39,146 nt of DNA. Source: an uncultured Lachnospiraceae bacterium. Lineage in GTDB: Bacteria > Bacillota > Clostridia > Lachnospirales > Lachnospiraceae. Below are positions 16,897-23,800 of the stretch, one piece after another. The notes beneath the pieces were generated by a model that was not told where the DNA came from, made no database searches, and worked only from the letters and a program-made list of their open reading frames with translations. The stretch spans positions 1 to 39,146 of the forward strand of contig CAMWHY010000010.1 in assembly GCA_947174185.1 (NCBI GenBank), given 5' to 3'. A program made the translations under genes and the position numbers. Each line of letters opens with the position of its first letter. The stretch's first letter is position 1.

Positions 16897-17448
16897 ATGG
16901 ATGAAAGAATCAAAGCATTGGATGCGAAGATGAAGAAGGCATATGATTATTTGGTGGATGATCTGGCAACGATCCGTGCAGGACGTGCCAATCCCCATGT
17001 ATTAGATCGTATCAGGGTGGATTATTATGGTACGCCGACACCGATCCAGCAGGTAGGAAATATTACGGTTCCGGAGCCAAGGATGCTGCAGATCGCACCT
17101 TGGGAAAAGACTTTGATCAAGGAGATCGAAAAGGCGATCCTTGCTTCTGATGTCGGGATTACACCGACCAATGACGGTTCCGTGGTCCGTCTTGTATTTC
17201 CGGAACTGACAGAGGAAAGAAGAAAAGAACTTGTCAAGGATATCAAAAAGAAAGGGGAAGAAGGAAAGGTTGCAGTGCGCAATATCAGACGTGATGGCAA
17301 TGATTCCTTCAAAAAACTTGCTAAAACTGATGTTTCCGAAGATGAGATCAAAGAACTGGAAGAACAGCTGCAGAAGCTGACAGATAAGTATATCAAGGAA
17401 ATTGATAAGGTGATAGAAGAGAAATCTCAGGATATCTTAAAGGTATAA
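16897..17448 (+). CDS. frr: Ribosome recycling factor
   Basis: RRF splits post-termination ribosomes together with EF-G. Motifs are the helix LATIRAGRANPHVLDRI at about residues 23-39, the hinge YYGTPTPIQQVGNITVPEPRML (about 43-64, read in parts), and the C-terminal helices with RNIRRDGND and IDKVIEEKSQDIL. The length of 183 aa is close to the usual 185. It follows pyrH after 28 nt and ends 4 nt before the uppS start, whose ribosome site AAAGG overlaps the end of frr. Confidence 0.97.
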   Translation: MDERIKALDAKMKKAYDYLVDDLATIRAGRANPHVLDRIRVDYYGTPTPIQQVGNITVPEPRMLQIAPWEKTLIKEIEKAILASDVGITPTNDGSVVRLVFPELTEERRKELVKDIKKKGEEGKVAVRNIRRDGNDSFKKLAKTDVSEDEIKELEEQLQKLTDKYIKEIDKVIEEKSQDILKV

Positions 17449-17452
17449 TCAT

Positions 17453-18151
17453 ATGAGTGTTCCAAGACATATAGCCGTCATTTTAGACGGCAACGGACGT
17501 TGGGCGAAGAAGAAGGGTATGCCGCGTAATTACGGGCATGCTCAGGGTAGTAAAAATGTAGAAGACATGTGTGAGATCGTATATAACAGGGGAATCGAGT
17601 ATTTCACTGTATATGCGTTTTCCACGGAAAACTGGAGCCGTCCTGATGATGAAGTGGCTGCGCTGATGAAGCTGCTTCGGGATTATATGAAAAATTGTAT
17701 CAAACGTGCCAATAAAAATAATATGAAGGTACGAGTGATCGGCGATAAAACGGGATTGGCGGAAGATCTGCGTGAAAGCATCGCGCAGCTGGAAGAAGCG
17801 ACAAAGAATAATACAGGACTGAAATTTACCATTGCCATAAATTATGGAAGCCGCGATGAAATCACGAGAGCCGTGAGACAGATCGGAGAAAAGATTCATG
17901 CCGGTGAACTGAAGCCGCAGGAGATTACGGAGGAGTTGATTGCGTCGGAATTGGATACGGCGGGGATGCCTGATCCGGATTTGATGATCCGTACCAGCGG
18001 TGAGCAGCGGATCTCTAATTTTTTGTTATGGCAGTTAGCCTATACAGAGTTCTATTTTACACCGGTTTATTGGCCGGATTTTAACAAAGATGAACTGGAA
18101 AAAGCGATTGAGGCCTATGAGACCCGTGACAGAAGATATGGCAAATTATAG
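17453..18151 (+). CDS. uppS: Isoprenyl (undecaprenyl) diphosphate synthase
   Basis: UppS condenses isopentenyl diphosphate units in cis onto farnesyl diphosphate to make the C55 carrier lipid for wall polymers. HIAVILDGNGRWAKK at residues 6-20 contains the catalytic Asp and the phosphate-binding Arg. YAFSTENWSRP at about 62-72 and LMIRTSGEQRISNFL near residues 178-192 are the other family signatures. The length (232 aa) is normal. It lies 4 nt after frr and 25 nt before cdsA, within one operon, and depends on the MEP enzymes Dxr and IspG encoded nearby. Confidence 0.96.
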   Translation: MSVPRHIAVILDGNGRWAKKKGMPRNYGHAQGSKNVEDMCEIVYNRGIEYFTVYAFSTENWSRPDDEVAALMKLLRDYMKNCIKRANKNNMKVRVIGDKTGLAEDLRESIAQLEEATKNNTGLKFTIAINYGSRDEITRAVRQIGEKIHAGELKPQEITEELIASELDTAGMPDPDLMIRTSGEQRISNFLLWQLAYTEFYFTPVYWPDFNKDELEKAIEAYETRDRRYGKL

Positions 18152-18176
18152 ATAGTATATAAAGGGAGGAAGATGT

Positions 18177-19034
18177 TTGAAAGTCAGAATAATCAGCGGT
18201 GTGACCTTTGCCCTCCTTATGGCGTTTGTGGTATGGCTGGGGGATGCCGTTCTGGCAATTGCTTGGTGCGCGGTATCCATTATAGCATATATTGAAATGG
18301 CGAATGCAACAAATGTAAGTGTGATTGATGCTGGGGGAAAAAGAAAGCTCAATCTGATAGAGACGATTTCCATTGCTGGGATCGTTATTTATTATGTGAT
18401 GATCTATTTTACGCAGAATCCTCTGTATGAGATGCTGACGATGGTATTTTTATTGATTCTTACAATGGTGGTCTATGTTTTCTCCTTTCCGAAATATAAG
18501 GCGGAACAGATCATGCATTCTTTTTTTGCATTTATCTATGGACCGGTCATGATCTCTTTTTCCCTGATGACAAGGATGATGAGCAATGGTATGGATACGC
18601 CGTTGTATAATGTCGGTTTTTTTGCTGCATGGATGATTTTTATCTCCGCATGGGCTTCAGATACCTGCGCTTATTTTGTGGGGGTCATGCTTGGCAGGCA
18701 TAAGCTGGCGCCGACTTTAAGCCCGAAGAAGTCCATTGAGGGAGCTATTGGCGGAGTGTTGGGGGCAACCATTGCCGGAGGTATCTATGGAAAAATTCTG
18801 GAATACTGCGGAATTTTTACAGGTGGAGGGATCTTGATCTTTGCCCTGCTTGGTATGTGTGGAAGTATTGTGGCTCAGATCGGTGATCTGGCGGCATCAG
18901 CCATAAAACGTAATTTTGATATTAAAGATTATGGAAATTGCATTCCCGGACACGGCGGTGTGCTGGACCGGTTTGACAGTGTGATCTTTACCTCGCCGCT
19001 GATTTATGTGCTGGCGCTTTATTTTCTTGGATAG
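18177..19034 (+). CDS. cdsA: Phosphatidate cytidylyltransferase
   Basis: CdsA is an integral membrane enzyme that makes CDP-diacylglycerol from phosphatidate and CTP. Hydrophobic segments cover most of the 285 aa. The family signature SAIKRNFDIKDYGNCIPGHGG lies at about residues 241-261 and is followed by LDRFDS, whose Asp residues bind metal; SDTCAYFVGVMLGRHKL precedes it. The start is a TTG at 18177, seven nt after AAGGGAGGA (18162-18170). An ATG at 18173 is out of frame and reaches a stop after about 40 codons, so TTG is preferred because it opens the conserved frame (KVRIISGVTFA). Confidence 0.94.
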   Translation: MKVRIISGVTFALLMAFVVWLGDAVLAIAWCAVSIIAYIEMANATNVSVIDAGGKRKLNLIETISIAGIVIYYVMIYFTQNPLYEMLTMVFLLILTMVVYVFSFPKYKAEQIMHSFFAFIYGPVMISFSLMTRMMSNGMDTPLYNVGFFAAWMIFISAWASDTCAYFVGVMLGRHKLAPTLSPKKSIEGAIGGVLGATIAGGIYGKILEYCGIFTGGGILIFALLGMCGSIVAQIGDLAASAIKRNFDIKDYGNCIPGHGGVLDRFDSVIFTSPLIYVLALYFLG

Positions 19035-19079
19035 TGGTGATATTTGCAGCAATCAGGCAGTAAAATATTAAAGGAGTAC

Positions 19080-19095
19080 TTTCCGTCATCGGAAA
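19080..19095 (+). promoter_or_regulatory. Hairpin between ribosome site and dxr start
   Basis: TTTCCG (19080-19085) and CGGAAA (19090-19095) enclose TCAT. A good ribosome site AAGGAG (19071-19076) lies before it, 35 nt upstream of the dxr ATG. The fold could bring the site nearer to the start, or the real start is handled by a weak site close to the ATG. Confidence 0.35.
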
Positions 19096-19111
19096 AATAA
19101 AATGGATCATA

Positions 19112-20314
19112 ATGAACTCAGATAAAATATCAGATTGCAATCAAAATGACCAAGGCAGTTTTCAGAAATCAAAACGCCTTGTAATCCTTGGCTCCACCGG
19201 ATCCATTGGCAGACAGACTCTGGAGGTCGTCAAAGAACAGGATGGACTGGATATTGTTGCACTTGCTGCGGGAAGCAATACGGATTTGATGGAGAAGCAG
19301 ATCAGAGAATTTCATCCGGCATATGCTGTGATGTGGGAGGAGAAGGCAGCGAAGGAGCTGCGTGAAAAAGTCGCTGACCAGAATGTAAAGATCTTAACTG
19401 GTATGGAAGGGCTTCTTGAGATATCATCTCTGGAAGCGTATGATGTGTTAGTTACGGCGATTGTGGGTATGATAGGAATAAGACCGACGATTGCGGCGAT
19501 CAAAGCAGGCAAAACGATTGCTCTGGCAAATAAGGAAACACTTGTAACGGCAGGACATATAATCATGCCCCTGGCAAAACGGATGGGTGTTTGCATCCTG
19601 CCGGTGGATTCGGAACACAGTGCCATCTTCCAGTCGATGAATGGAGAGCCGAGAGATCGGATCGCAAGACTTTGGCTGACAGCCTCAGGTGGACCATTTC
19701 GTGGCAGGAAGCGCGAAGAACTGGCAGATGTCAGAGTAGAAGATGCCTTAAAGCATCCGAACTGGTCGATGGGCAGGAAAATTACGATAGATTCTGCTAC
19801 TATGGTGAATAAGGGCTTGGAGATCATGGAAGCGAAATGGCTGTTTCAGGTGGATTATGATCAGATCAAGGTTGTTGTGCATCCGCAGTCAATCGTTCAT
19901 TCTATGGTGGAATATATGGACGGTGCATTGATTGCACAGCTTGGCATGCCTGATATGAAGCTGCCGATCCAGTATGCGTTATTTTATCCGGACAGACGTC
20001 CGGCGGAACAGAAAAAAATAGAGATTTCCATGTTATCTTCCCTTACTTTTGAAGAACCGCAGTGGGATACCTTTGACGGACTCTCTCTTGCGCTGAAAGC
20101 GGGCAAAGAAGGCGGTAGTATGCCGACCGTTTATAATGCGGCCAATGAAAAAGCAGTCAGCCTGTTTCTGGAGGGAAGGATCACATTTTTACAGATTCCG
20201 GAGATCATTGGGAGCTGTATGGAGCGGCATAAAAAGATAGAAAATCCTGATGTGGATCAGATATTGGAAGTGGAGCAGGAAATATATGAGGATATCATGC
20301 ACCGTTTCCAATAA
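19112..20314 (+). CDS. dxr: 1-deoxy-D-xylulose-5-phosphate reductoisomerase
   Basis: Dxr converts DXP to 2-C-methyl-D-erythritol 4-phosphate with NADPH, the first committed MEP step; it is the fosmidomycin target. RLVILGSTGSIGRQTLEVV at about residues 22-40 is the NADPH-binding loop. ANKETLVTAG, LPVDSEHSAIFQ (metal Asp and Glu) and TIDSATMVNKGLEIMEA are the catalytic and hinge segments, and QSIVHSMVEY carries a conserved His. The 400 aa exceed the usual 380-390 by an N-terminal tail of about 20 polar residues. This ATG is the only in-frame ATG ahead of the Rossmann motif. A 7-codon minicistron (19102-19125) overlaps the start in another frame. Confidence 0.95.
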   Translation: MNSDKISDCNQNDQGSFQKSKRLVILGSTGSIGRQTLEVVKEQDGLDIVALAAGSNTDLMEKQIREFHPAYAVMWEEKAAKELREKVADQNVKILTGMEGLLEISSLEAYDVLVTAIVGMIGIRPTIAAIKAGKTIALANKETLVTAGHIIMPLAKRMGVCILPVDSEHSAIFQSMNGEPRDRIARLWLTASGGPFRGRKREELADVRVEDALKHPNWSMGRKITIDSATMVNKGLEIMEAKWLFQVDYDQIKVVVHPQSIVHSMVEYMDGALIAQLGMPDMKLPIQYALFYPDRRPAEQKKIEISMLSSLTFEEPQWDTFDGLSLALKAGKEGGSMPTVYNAANEKAVSLFLEGRITFLQIPEIIGSCMERHKKIENPDVDQILEVEQEIYEDIMHRFQ

Positions 20315-20346
20315 AAATATTTAAGATTTCAAGGAGCGTAGTTATT

Positions 20347-21429
20347 TTGTCTTCCATGTTTATTACGATCATTTCATTTATCATTATATTTACCGTTGTT
20401 GTGATTGCTCATGAATTTGGACATTTTCTGATTGCAAGGCAGAATGGAATCAAGGTGAATGAATTTGCAATTGGTATGGGCCCTGTGATCTTTAGGAAGA
20501 TGATCAGGGGGACACGTTTTGTCATCCGGCTGCTGCCCATCGGCGGGGCATGCATGTTTGAAGGTGAGGACGGCAACTATGAGAATGAGGAAGATAAAGA
20601 GACACCGGAGATTGCAAAGGAAGGATCATTTAATGCGGCACCGGTATGGGGACGTATTGCAACGGTTCTTGCCGGACCCATCTTCAATATTCTTCTGGCA
20701 TATCTCCTTTCGTTATTTCTCTGCTGGTTCTGTGGTTCCGATATCCCTACGCTGATCGATGTAACCGAGGGATATCCGGCAGAAGCTGTAGGCATGCAGG
20801 CCGGAGACCGCATTATCAAGATGGGTAATCAGAAGATTCATCTTTGGAGAGAGATCAGTGTGCTTTCCTATATCAGCGACGGGAGTCCGGTCGAGGTGAC
20901 TTATGAACGGGATGGACAGCAGTATGAGACGCTGATTACGCCAGTCTATTCGGCAAGTGACGCCAGATTTTATTACGGCTTTGTGGGCAGTGGAGAGCAT
21001 ACAGATTGCAATAATCTCAGTGTATTTAAATACAGCTGGTATGAGGTGCGTTACTGGCTTATATCTACGGTACAGAGTCTTGAGTATATGATTCAGGGCA
21101 GGGCGTCTGCGGAGGATATCGCAGGACCGGTGGGAGTTGCTACGGTTATAGAAGACACTGTGGAACAGACGGTGGATAAAGGCGCTTTTATTGTGATTTT
21201 AGAGATGGTCAATATCGCTGTGCTTTTAAGCGTTAATCTGGGGGTTTTAAATCTGCTTCCGTTCCCGGCGCTGGATGGAGGGAGACTGGTCTTCTTACTG
21301 ATCGAAGCAGTTCGTGGTAAACGGGTGCCGCCAGAGAAGGAAGGACTGGTTCACATGGTGGGCTTCGTTCTGCTGATGCTGCTGATGGTATTTGTTCTGT
21401 ATAATGATATCATGCGGATCATAGGCTGA
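20347..21429 (+). CDS. rseP: RIP metalloprotease RseP (site-2 protease)
   Basis: A zinc protease that cuts substrates within the membrane, such as anti-sigma factors or signal-peptide remnants. AHEFGHFLIA at residues 21-30 supplies the HExxH zinc site; NLLPFPALDGGRLVFLL near residues 296-312 supplies the third ligand in the LDG motif. One PDZ domain lies at about 130-200 (GYPAEAVGMQAGDRIIKMG). TMs are predicted at about 4-22, 108-128, 275-298 and 335-355. The start is a TTG at 20347, 10 nt after AAGGAG (20331-20336); the ATG at 20356 is 19 nt away. It closes the run begun by pyrH, and its usual neighbour ispG is 5.4 kb downstream here. Confidence 0.94.
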   Translation: MSSMFITIISFIIIFTVVVIAHEFGHFLIARQNGIKVNEFAIGMGPVIFRKMIRGTRFVIRLLPIGGACMFEGEDGNYENEEDKETPEIAKEGSFNAAPVWGRIATVLAGPIFNILLAYLLSLFLCWFCGSDIPTLIDVTEGYPAEAVGMQAGDRIIKMGNQKIHLWREISVLSYISDGSPVEVTYERDGQQYETLITPVYSASDARFYYGFVGSGEHTDCNNLSVFKYSWYEVRYWLISTVQSLEYMIQGRASAEDIAGPVGVATVIEDTVEQTVDKGAFIVILEMVNIAVLLSVNLGVLNLLPFPALDGGRLVFLLIEAVRGKRVPPEKEGLVHMVGFVLLMLLMVFVLYNDIMRIIG

Positions 21430-21448
21430 GGTAAAAAAGCACCGACAA

Positions 21449-21474
21449 CGTAACATGGTTACGCTTATTTTTTC
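21449..21474. terminator. Terminator between convergent rseP and XRE genes
   Basis: CGTAAC (21449-21454) and GTTACG (21458-21463) enclose ATG; CTTATTTTTTC follows on the plus strand. The T-run overlaps the stop region of the minus-strand gene. On the minus strand a T-run (the complement of AAAAAA, 21434-21439) lies further off, so it may serve both genes. Confidence 0.6.
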
Positions 21475-21875
21475 AAGTATTTTAATATGCTATGGAGTAA
21501 AATGCCTAGACAAATTCCTATTATCATACCAGCGGCAACAATATGTAGCATCTCAATATACCGAAATCTATTTGCACAAAATGACCAAACAGCGGCTATT
21601 AAACCGCAGATCACGGAAAGACTGATATAAATATTTTTTATGCTGTTTTTATTTTGATCTTTGCTTTCTGTAGATTTTATTTCATTTCCTAATAATTCAT
21701 CTATACTTTTATGAAATATATTGGATAAAAGTACTAACTGTTCGGGATTAGGAGAAGTTTCTCCCAGTTCCCAATTTGATATGGTTTGTCTTGTAACATT
21801 GATTTTTTCTGCCAGCTTTTCTTGTGAAAGTCCGTTTTTCTTCCTTAATTCAAAAATGTTTTTTCCTAGTTGCAT
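21465..21875 (-). CDS. XRE-family helix-turn-helix regulator with C-terminal membrane segments
   Basis: A Cro/C1-type DNA-binding domain occupies residues about 2-58 (LGKNIFELRKKNGLSQEKLA, then INVTRQTISNWELGETSPNP and LLSNIFHKSIDELLG). Two hydrophobic helices follow at about 79-100 and 108-130, so the regulator is held at the membrane. The frame is read from ATG 21875, 8 nt after AGGAGG; the GTG at 21884 overlaps that site. Proteins of this plan occur widely in Clostridia, often without known target. The region upstream (plus coordinates above 21875) holds a 7-bp palindrome and the left arm of a 217-bp inverted repeat, and either could hold its operator. It is A+T-rich and the only convincing minus-strand gene in the window. 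Confidence 0.85.
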   Translation of the reverse strand: MQLGKNIFELRKKNGLSQEKLAEKINVTRQTISNWELGETSPNPEQLVLLSNIFHKSIDELLGNEIKSTESKDQNKNSIKNIYISLSVICGLIAAVWSFCANRFRYIEMLHIVAAGMIIGICLGILLHSILKYLKK

Positions 21876-21900
21876 TGATTGCACCTCCTATTATGTATTG

Positions 21901-22117
21901 GGCAATTGTGAAACTCCTGATTTCCCATGACTAGTTACAACTAGTTGTGCAATACAGACAATATCATACGCTGGGTGCTTGTGCGCTCGCCGGCGCTTAG
22001 ATGCTGTGTTTTAGCATCCTAGCGCCGCTGCAGAGCGCGCGCAGCGAAAGCGTGCCCGGCGATGATATGTCTGTGTTGCGCAACGAGAATATACAAAAAT
22101 TGAGTTTCGCAATTACC
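21901..22117 (+). repeat. 217-bp imperfect inverted repeat, candidate structured RNA or MITE-like element
   Basis: Three nested stems are visible: outer 21901-21916 with 22102-22117 (16 bp), middle 21944-21967 with 22062-22084 (about 23 bp with one bulge), and apical 21991-22005 with 22013-22027 around the loop GTGTTTT. The core is G+C-rich in an A+T-rich setting. Where the arms differ, nearly every difference makes a G-U pair in a plus-strand transcript, which favours a folded RNA. No open reading frame of note lies inside. I see no clear target-site duplication. Confidence 0.7.
21930..21945. promoter_or_regulatory. Palindrome, candidate XRE operator
   Basis: ACTAGTT-AC-AACTAGT is a perfect 7-bp dyad with a 2-bp spacer, 55 bp upstream of the XRE gene's ATG on its coding strand. 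XRE regulators commonly bind such sites and control themselves; that link is inferred. Confidence 0.4.
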
Positions 22118-22329
22118 TATATATTATGCTTAATATAGCCTAATTCGTATTTGCAGGGCAACCAATTACATTTGGAACTTACGCAAAGTTTTTTAACATT
22201 TGCAAATAAAGTAGCAATCCAAGTTTTTGTCATTTGAAGTGAAGTCCTTTTTCTGCAAAATATATCCGTTTTCTGCATTGCCAGTTGTGGTTTAACTGTT
22301 ATTTGTTATATTTATTATAAGGGTTAATT
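22118..22329. other. A+T-rich intergenic region without a visible gene
   Basis: No convincing coding frame or RNA is seen. Near its end, TTTAAC (22291-22296), 16 bp and TATTAT (22313-22318) could be a weak promoter for the small genes at 22330 and 22428. Confidence 0.4.
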
Positions 22330-22416
22330 ATGAAATCACCATCGCAGTATATTACTATAGTAGATGTGATTACAGTTCATGCATACGGTACATACAATAA
22401 AACCCATTATGAATAA
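22330..22416 (+). CDS. Possible 28-aa small ORF
   Basis: ATG 22330 lies 6 nt after AAGGG (22319-22323) and opens 28 codons (MKSPSQYITIVD..., ending NKTHYE) that stop 11 nt before the next small gene. There is no signal peptide or known motif. It could be a leader peptide, a real small protein or chance; the ribosome site is the main support. Confidence 0.3.
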   Translation: MKSPSQYITIVDVITVHAYGTYNKTHYE

Positions 22417-22427
22417 GAGGTGTTATA

Positions 22428-22628
22428 ATGAAAAAAAGGGTAGCTATCGTTATTACATTGACATTGCTTCTTATCGTTTCTATTTGTATTATCGTGCGCA
22501 CTAAAGCGATAAATAATAGTAATGAAACATTTTACGAAGAAACATTTTACGAATATGAAGAAACAGAAATGGGAAGTGAACTTGATGAGACAGCTTCTGA
22601 AAATTACATACCGACAGAATTAAAGTAA
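22428..22628 (+). CDS. Small single-TM protein (66 aa)
   Basis: Function not recognised. Residues about 4-24 form one hydrophobic helix after MKKR (signal anchor or uncleaved signal peptide), followed by an acidic tail of about 40 residues. The tail contains the direct repeat ETFYE-ETFYE, encoded by two copies of GAAACATTTTACGAA (22523-22537 and 22541-22555 or nearby). The ATG has AGAGGTG 6-7 nt upstream, and a strong terminator follows the stop, which supports a real transcribed gene. The A+T-rich composition resembles the XRE gene rather than the housekeeping genes. Confidence 0.6.
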   Translation: MKKRVAIVITLTLLLIVSICIIVRTKAINNSNETFYEETFYEYEETEMGSELDETASENYIPTELK

Positions 22629-22683
22629 GGTTTTTCACCAATATCAAATTTGGGAAACCAAAACATAATATTAAAATGACTGC

Positions 22684-22727
22684 GACACATATCAGATAGC
22701 AACTTTTGCTGATATGTGTCTTTTTTT
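22684..22727 (+). terminator. Strong terminator after the 66-aa gene
   Basis: A perfect 12-bp stem GACACATATCAG / CTGATATGTGTC (22684-22695, 22709-22720) followed by seven T. Confidence 0.93.
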
Positions 22728-22739
22728 GGTAAAAGAGGC

Positions 22740-22768
22740 TTGCGTTTTTGGGATTTTATGCCTATAAT
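22740..22768 (+). promoter_or_regulatory. Possible promoter for the PP2C-kinase pair
   Basis: TTGCGT (22740-22745), 17-bp spacer, perfect TATAAT (22763-22768). The leader to 22961 also holds the small hairpin CGATCT-TTC-AGATCG (22795-22809); nothing else is seen in this gap. Confidence 0.45.
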
Positions 22769-22961
22769 TATCCTACAACATTTCAAATGTTCAACGATCT
22801 TTCAGATCGGCTGCGTTTTGCAGTTTTTCTATCCACAATAATTGTGTAAATGTAATCATAGCTATGATCGGGGTAATATTTTTCATTATCCAGATGCCAG
22901 TACAGACAGTTTGTATTGAGACTGGGCAACAACGATGATGAGAGGAAAGGAGAGGGTATGT

Positions 22962-23717
22962 GTGCAGACCTATGGCTGTTTATATGAGAGGGGGCAGCGG
23001 GAATCGAATCAGGATTCCATTGCACTGCATAAGATTGTGACTTTGTATGGCGAGGCGGTGCTTGCCGTGGTATGCGACGGTATGGGAGGCATGGACGAGG
23101 GAGAGACGGCTTCCGGTTATGTGGCAGAGAGGATGAGCTGCTGGTTTTATGAAGACCTGCCGTTGCTTTTGGAGAGACGCCTTAGAATGAAAGGGATCGC
23201 GCGTTCTATCGAAAGAAAGCTATTTCACCTGCATATCGATCTTAAGGAGTATGGAAAAAGGAAAGGAATAGTAACCGGAACTACTGTCAGTATCTTATTG
23301 ATCATGGATAAGAAGTATCTTATCTGTCATTTGGGGGATTCGGTGATCTACAGGATCAGCCGGAAACGAACCAGTTTCCGACGGATCCGTGTATCTTCTG
23401 ACGGAAATTTTGGAAGGGGGATCAGACGCTTGACCAGAATCCATGGAGATGCGGCATCTGGGTTGGATCGATGTATTGGCAGCGGAAGATATCATCCGCC
23501 GGACGTCATATGTGGCAGACTTAGGAAGCATATGGCATTTCTGGTCAGCAGCGACGGATTTTGGCATCATTTAAAAGAAGAAGAAATTGGCAATACCTTC
23601 CAGGGGGAATCTGGGGAATGCACCGAATGGGCGGAAAAGAGGTTAAGGGCACTGGCGGCAAAGGCGATACGGCAGGGAGAGACGGATAATATATCCGCAA
23701 TCTATCTGGGAGGATAA
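22962..23717 (+). CDS. PP2C-type Ser/Thr protein phosphatase
   Basis: A cytoplasmic metal-dependent phosphatase that probably reverses the kinase encoded next to it. Motifs in order: RESNQDS (first metal region), VVCDGMGGMDEGE at about residues 36-48, GTTVSILLI, CHLGDSVIYRI at about 126-136, LVSSDGFWHHL and GETDNISAIYL at the end. The metal-binding Asp residues are all present. GTG 22962 is preferred, 9 nt after AAAGGAG (22946-22952); the ATGs at 22935 and 22938 have no ribosome site. At 251 aa it matches bacterial PrpC/Stp proteins. It is followed after 83 nt by the kinase gene without a terminator. Confidence 0.88.
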   Translation: MQTYGCLYERGQRESNQDSIALHKIVTLYGEAVLAVVCDGMGGMDEGETASGYVAERMSCWFYEDLPLLLERRLRMKGIARSIERKLFHLHIDLKEYGKRKGIVTGTTVSILLIMDKKYLICHLGDSVIYRISRKRTSFRRIRVSSDGNFGRGIRRLTRIHGDAASGLDRCIGSGRYHPPDVICGRLRKHMAFLVSSDGFWHHLKEEEIGNTFQGESGECTEWAEKRLRALAAKAIRQGETDNISAIYLGG

Positions 23718-23800
23718 ATTAAATAGTGTGGCAGAGTTGGGATATGCATTTTTCAAAAATTAAAAAATAAAGAACATGAAAACAAAATAGAAAGGCAGGT

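Noticed and set aside
18173-18175. ATG 18173 as cdsA start
   Set aside because: It is out of frame with the conserved CdsA sequence and reaches a stop after about 40 codons.
21901-22117. Insertion sequence
   Set aside because: There is no transposase frame and no clear target duplication; inverted repeat or structured RNA is the safer description.
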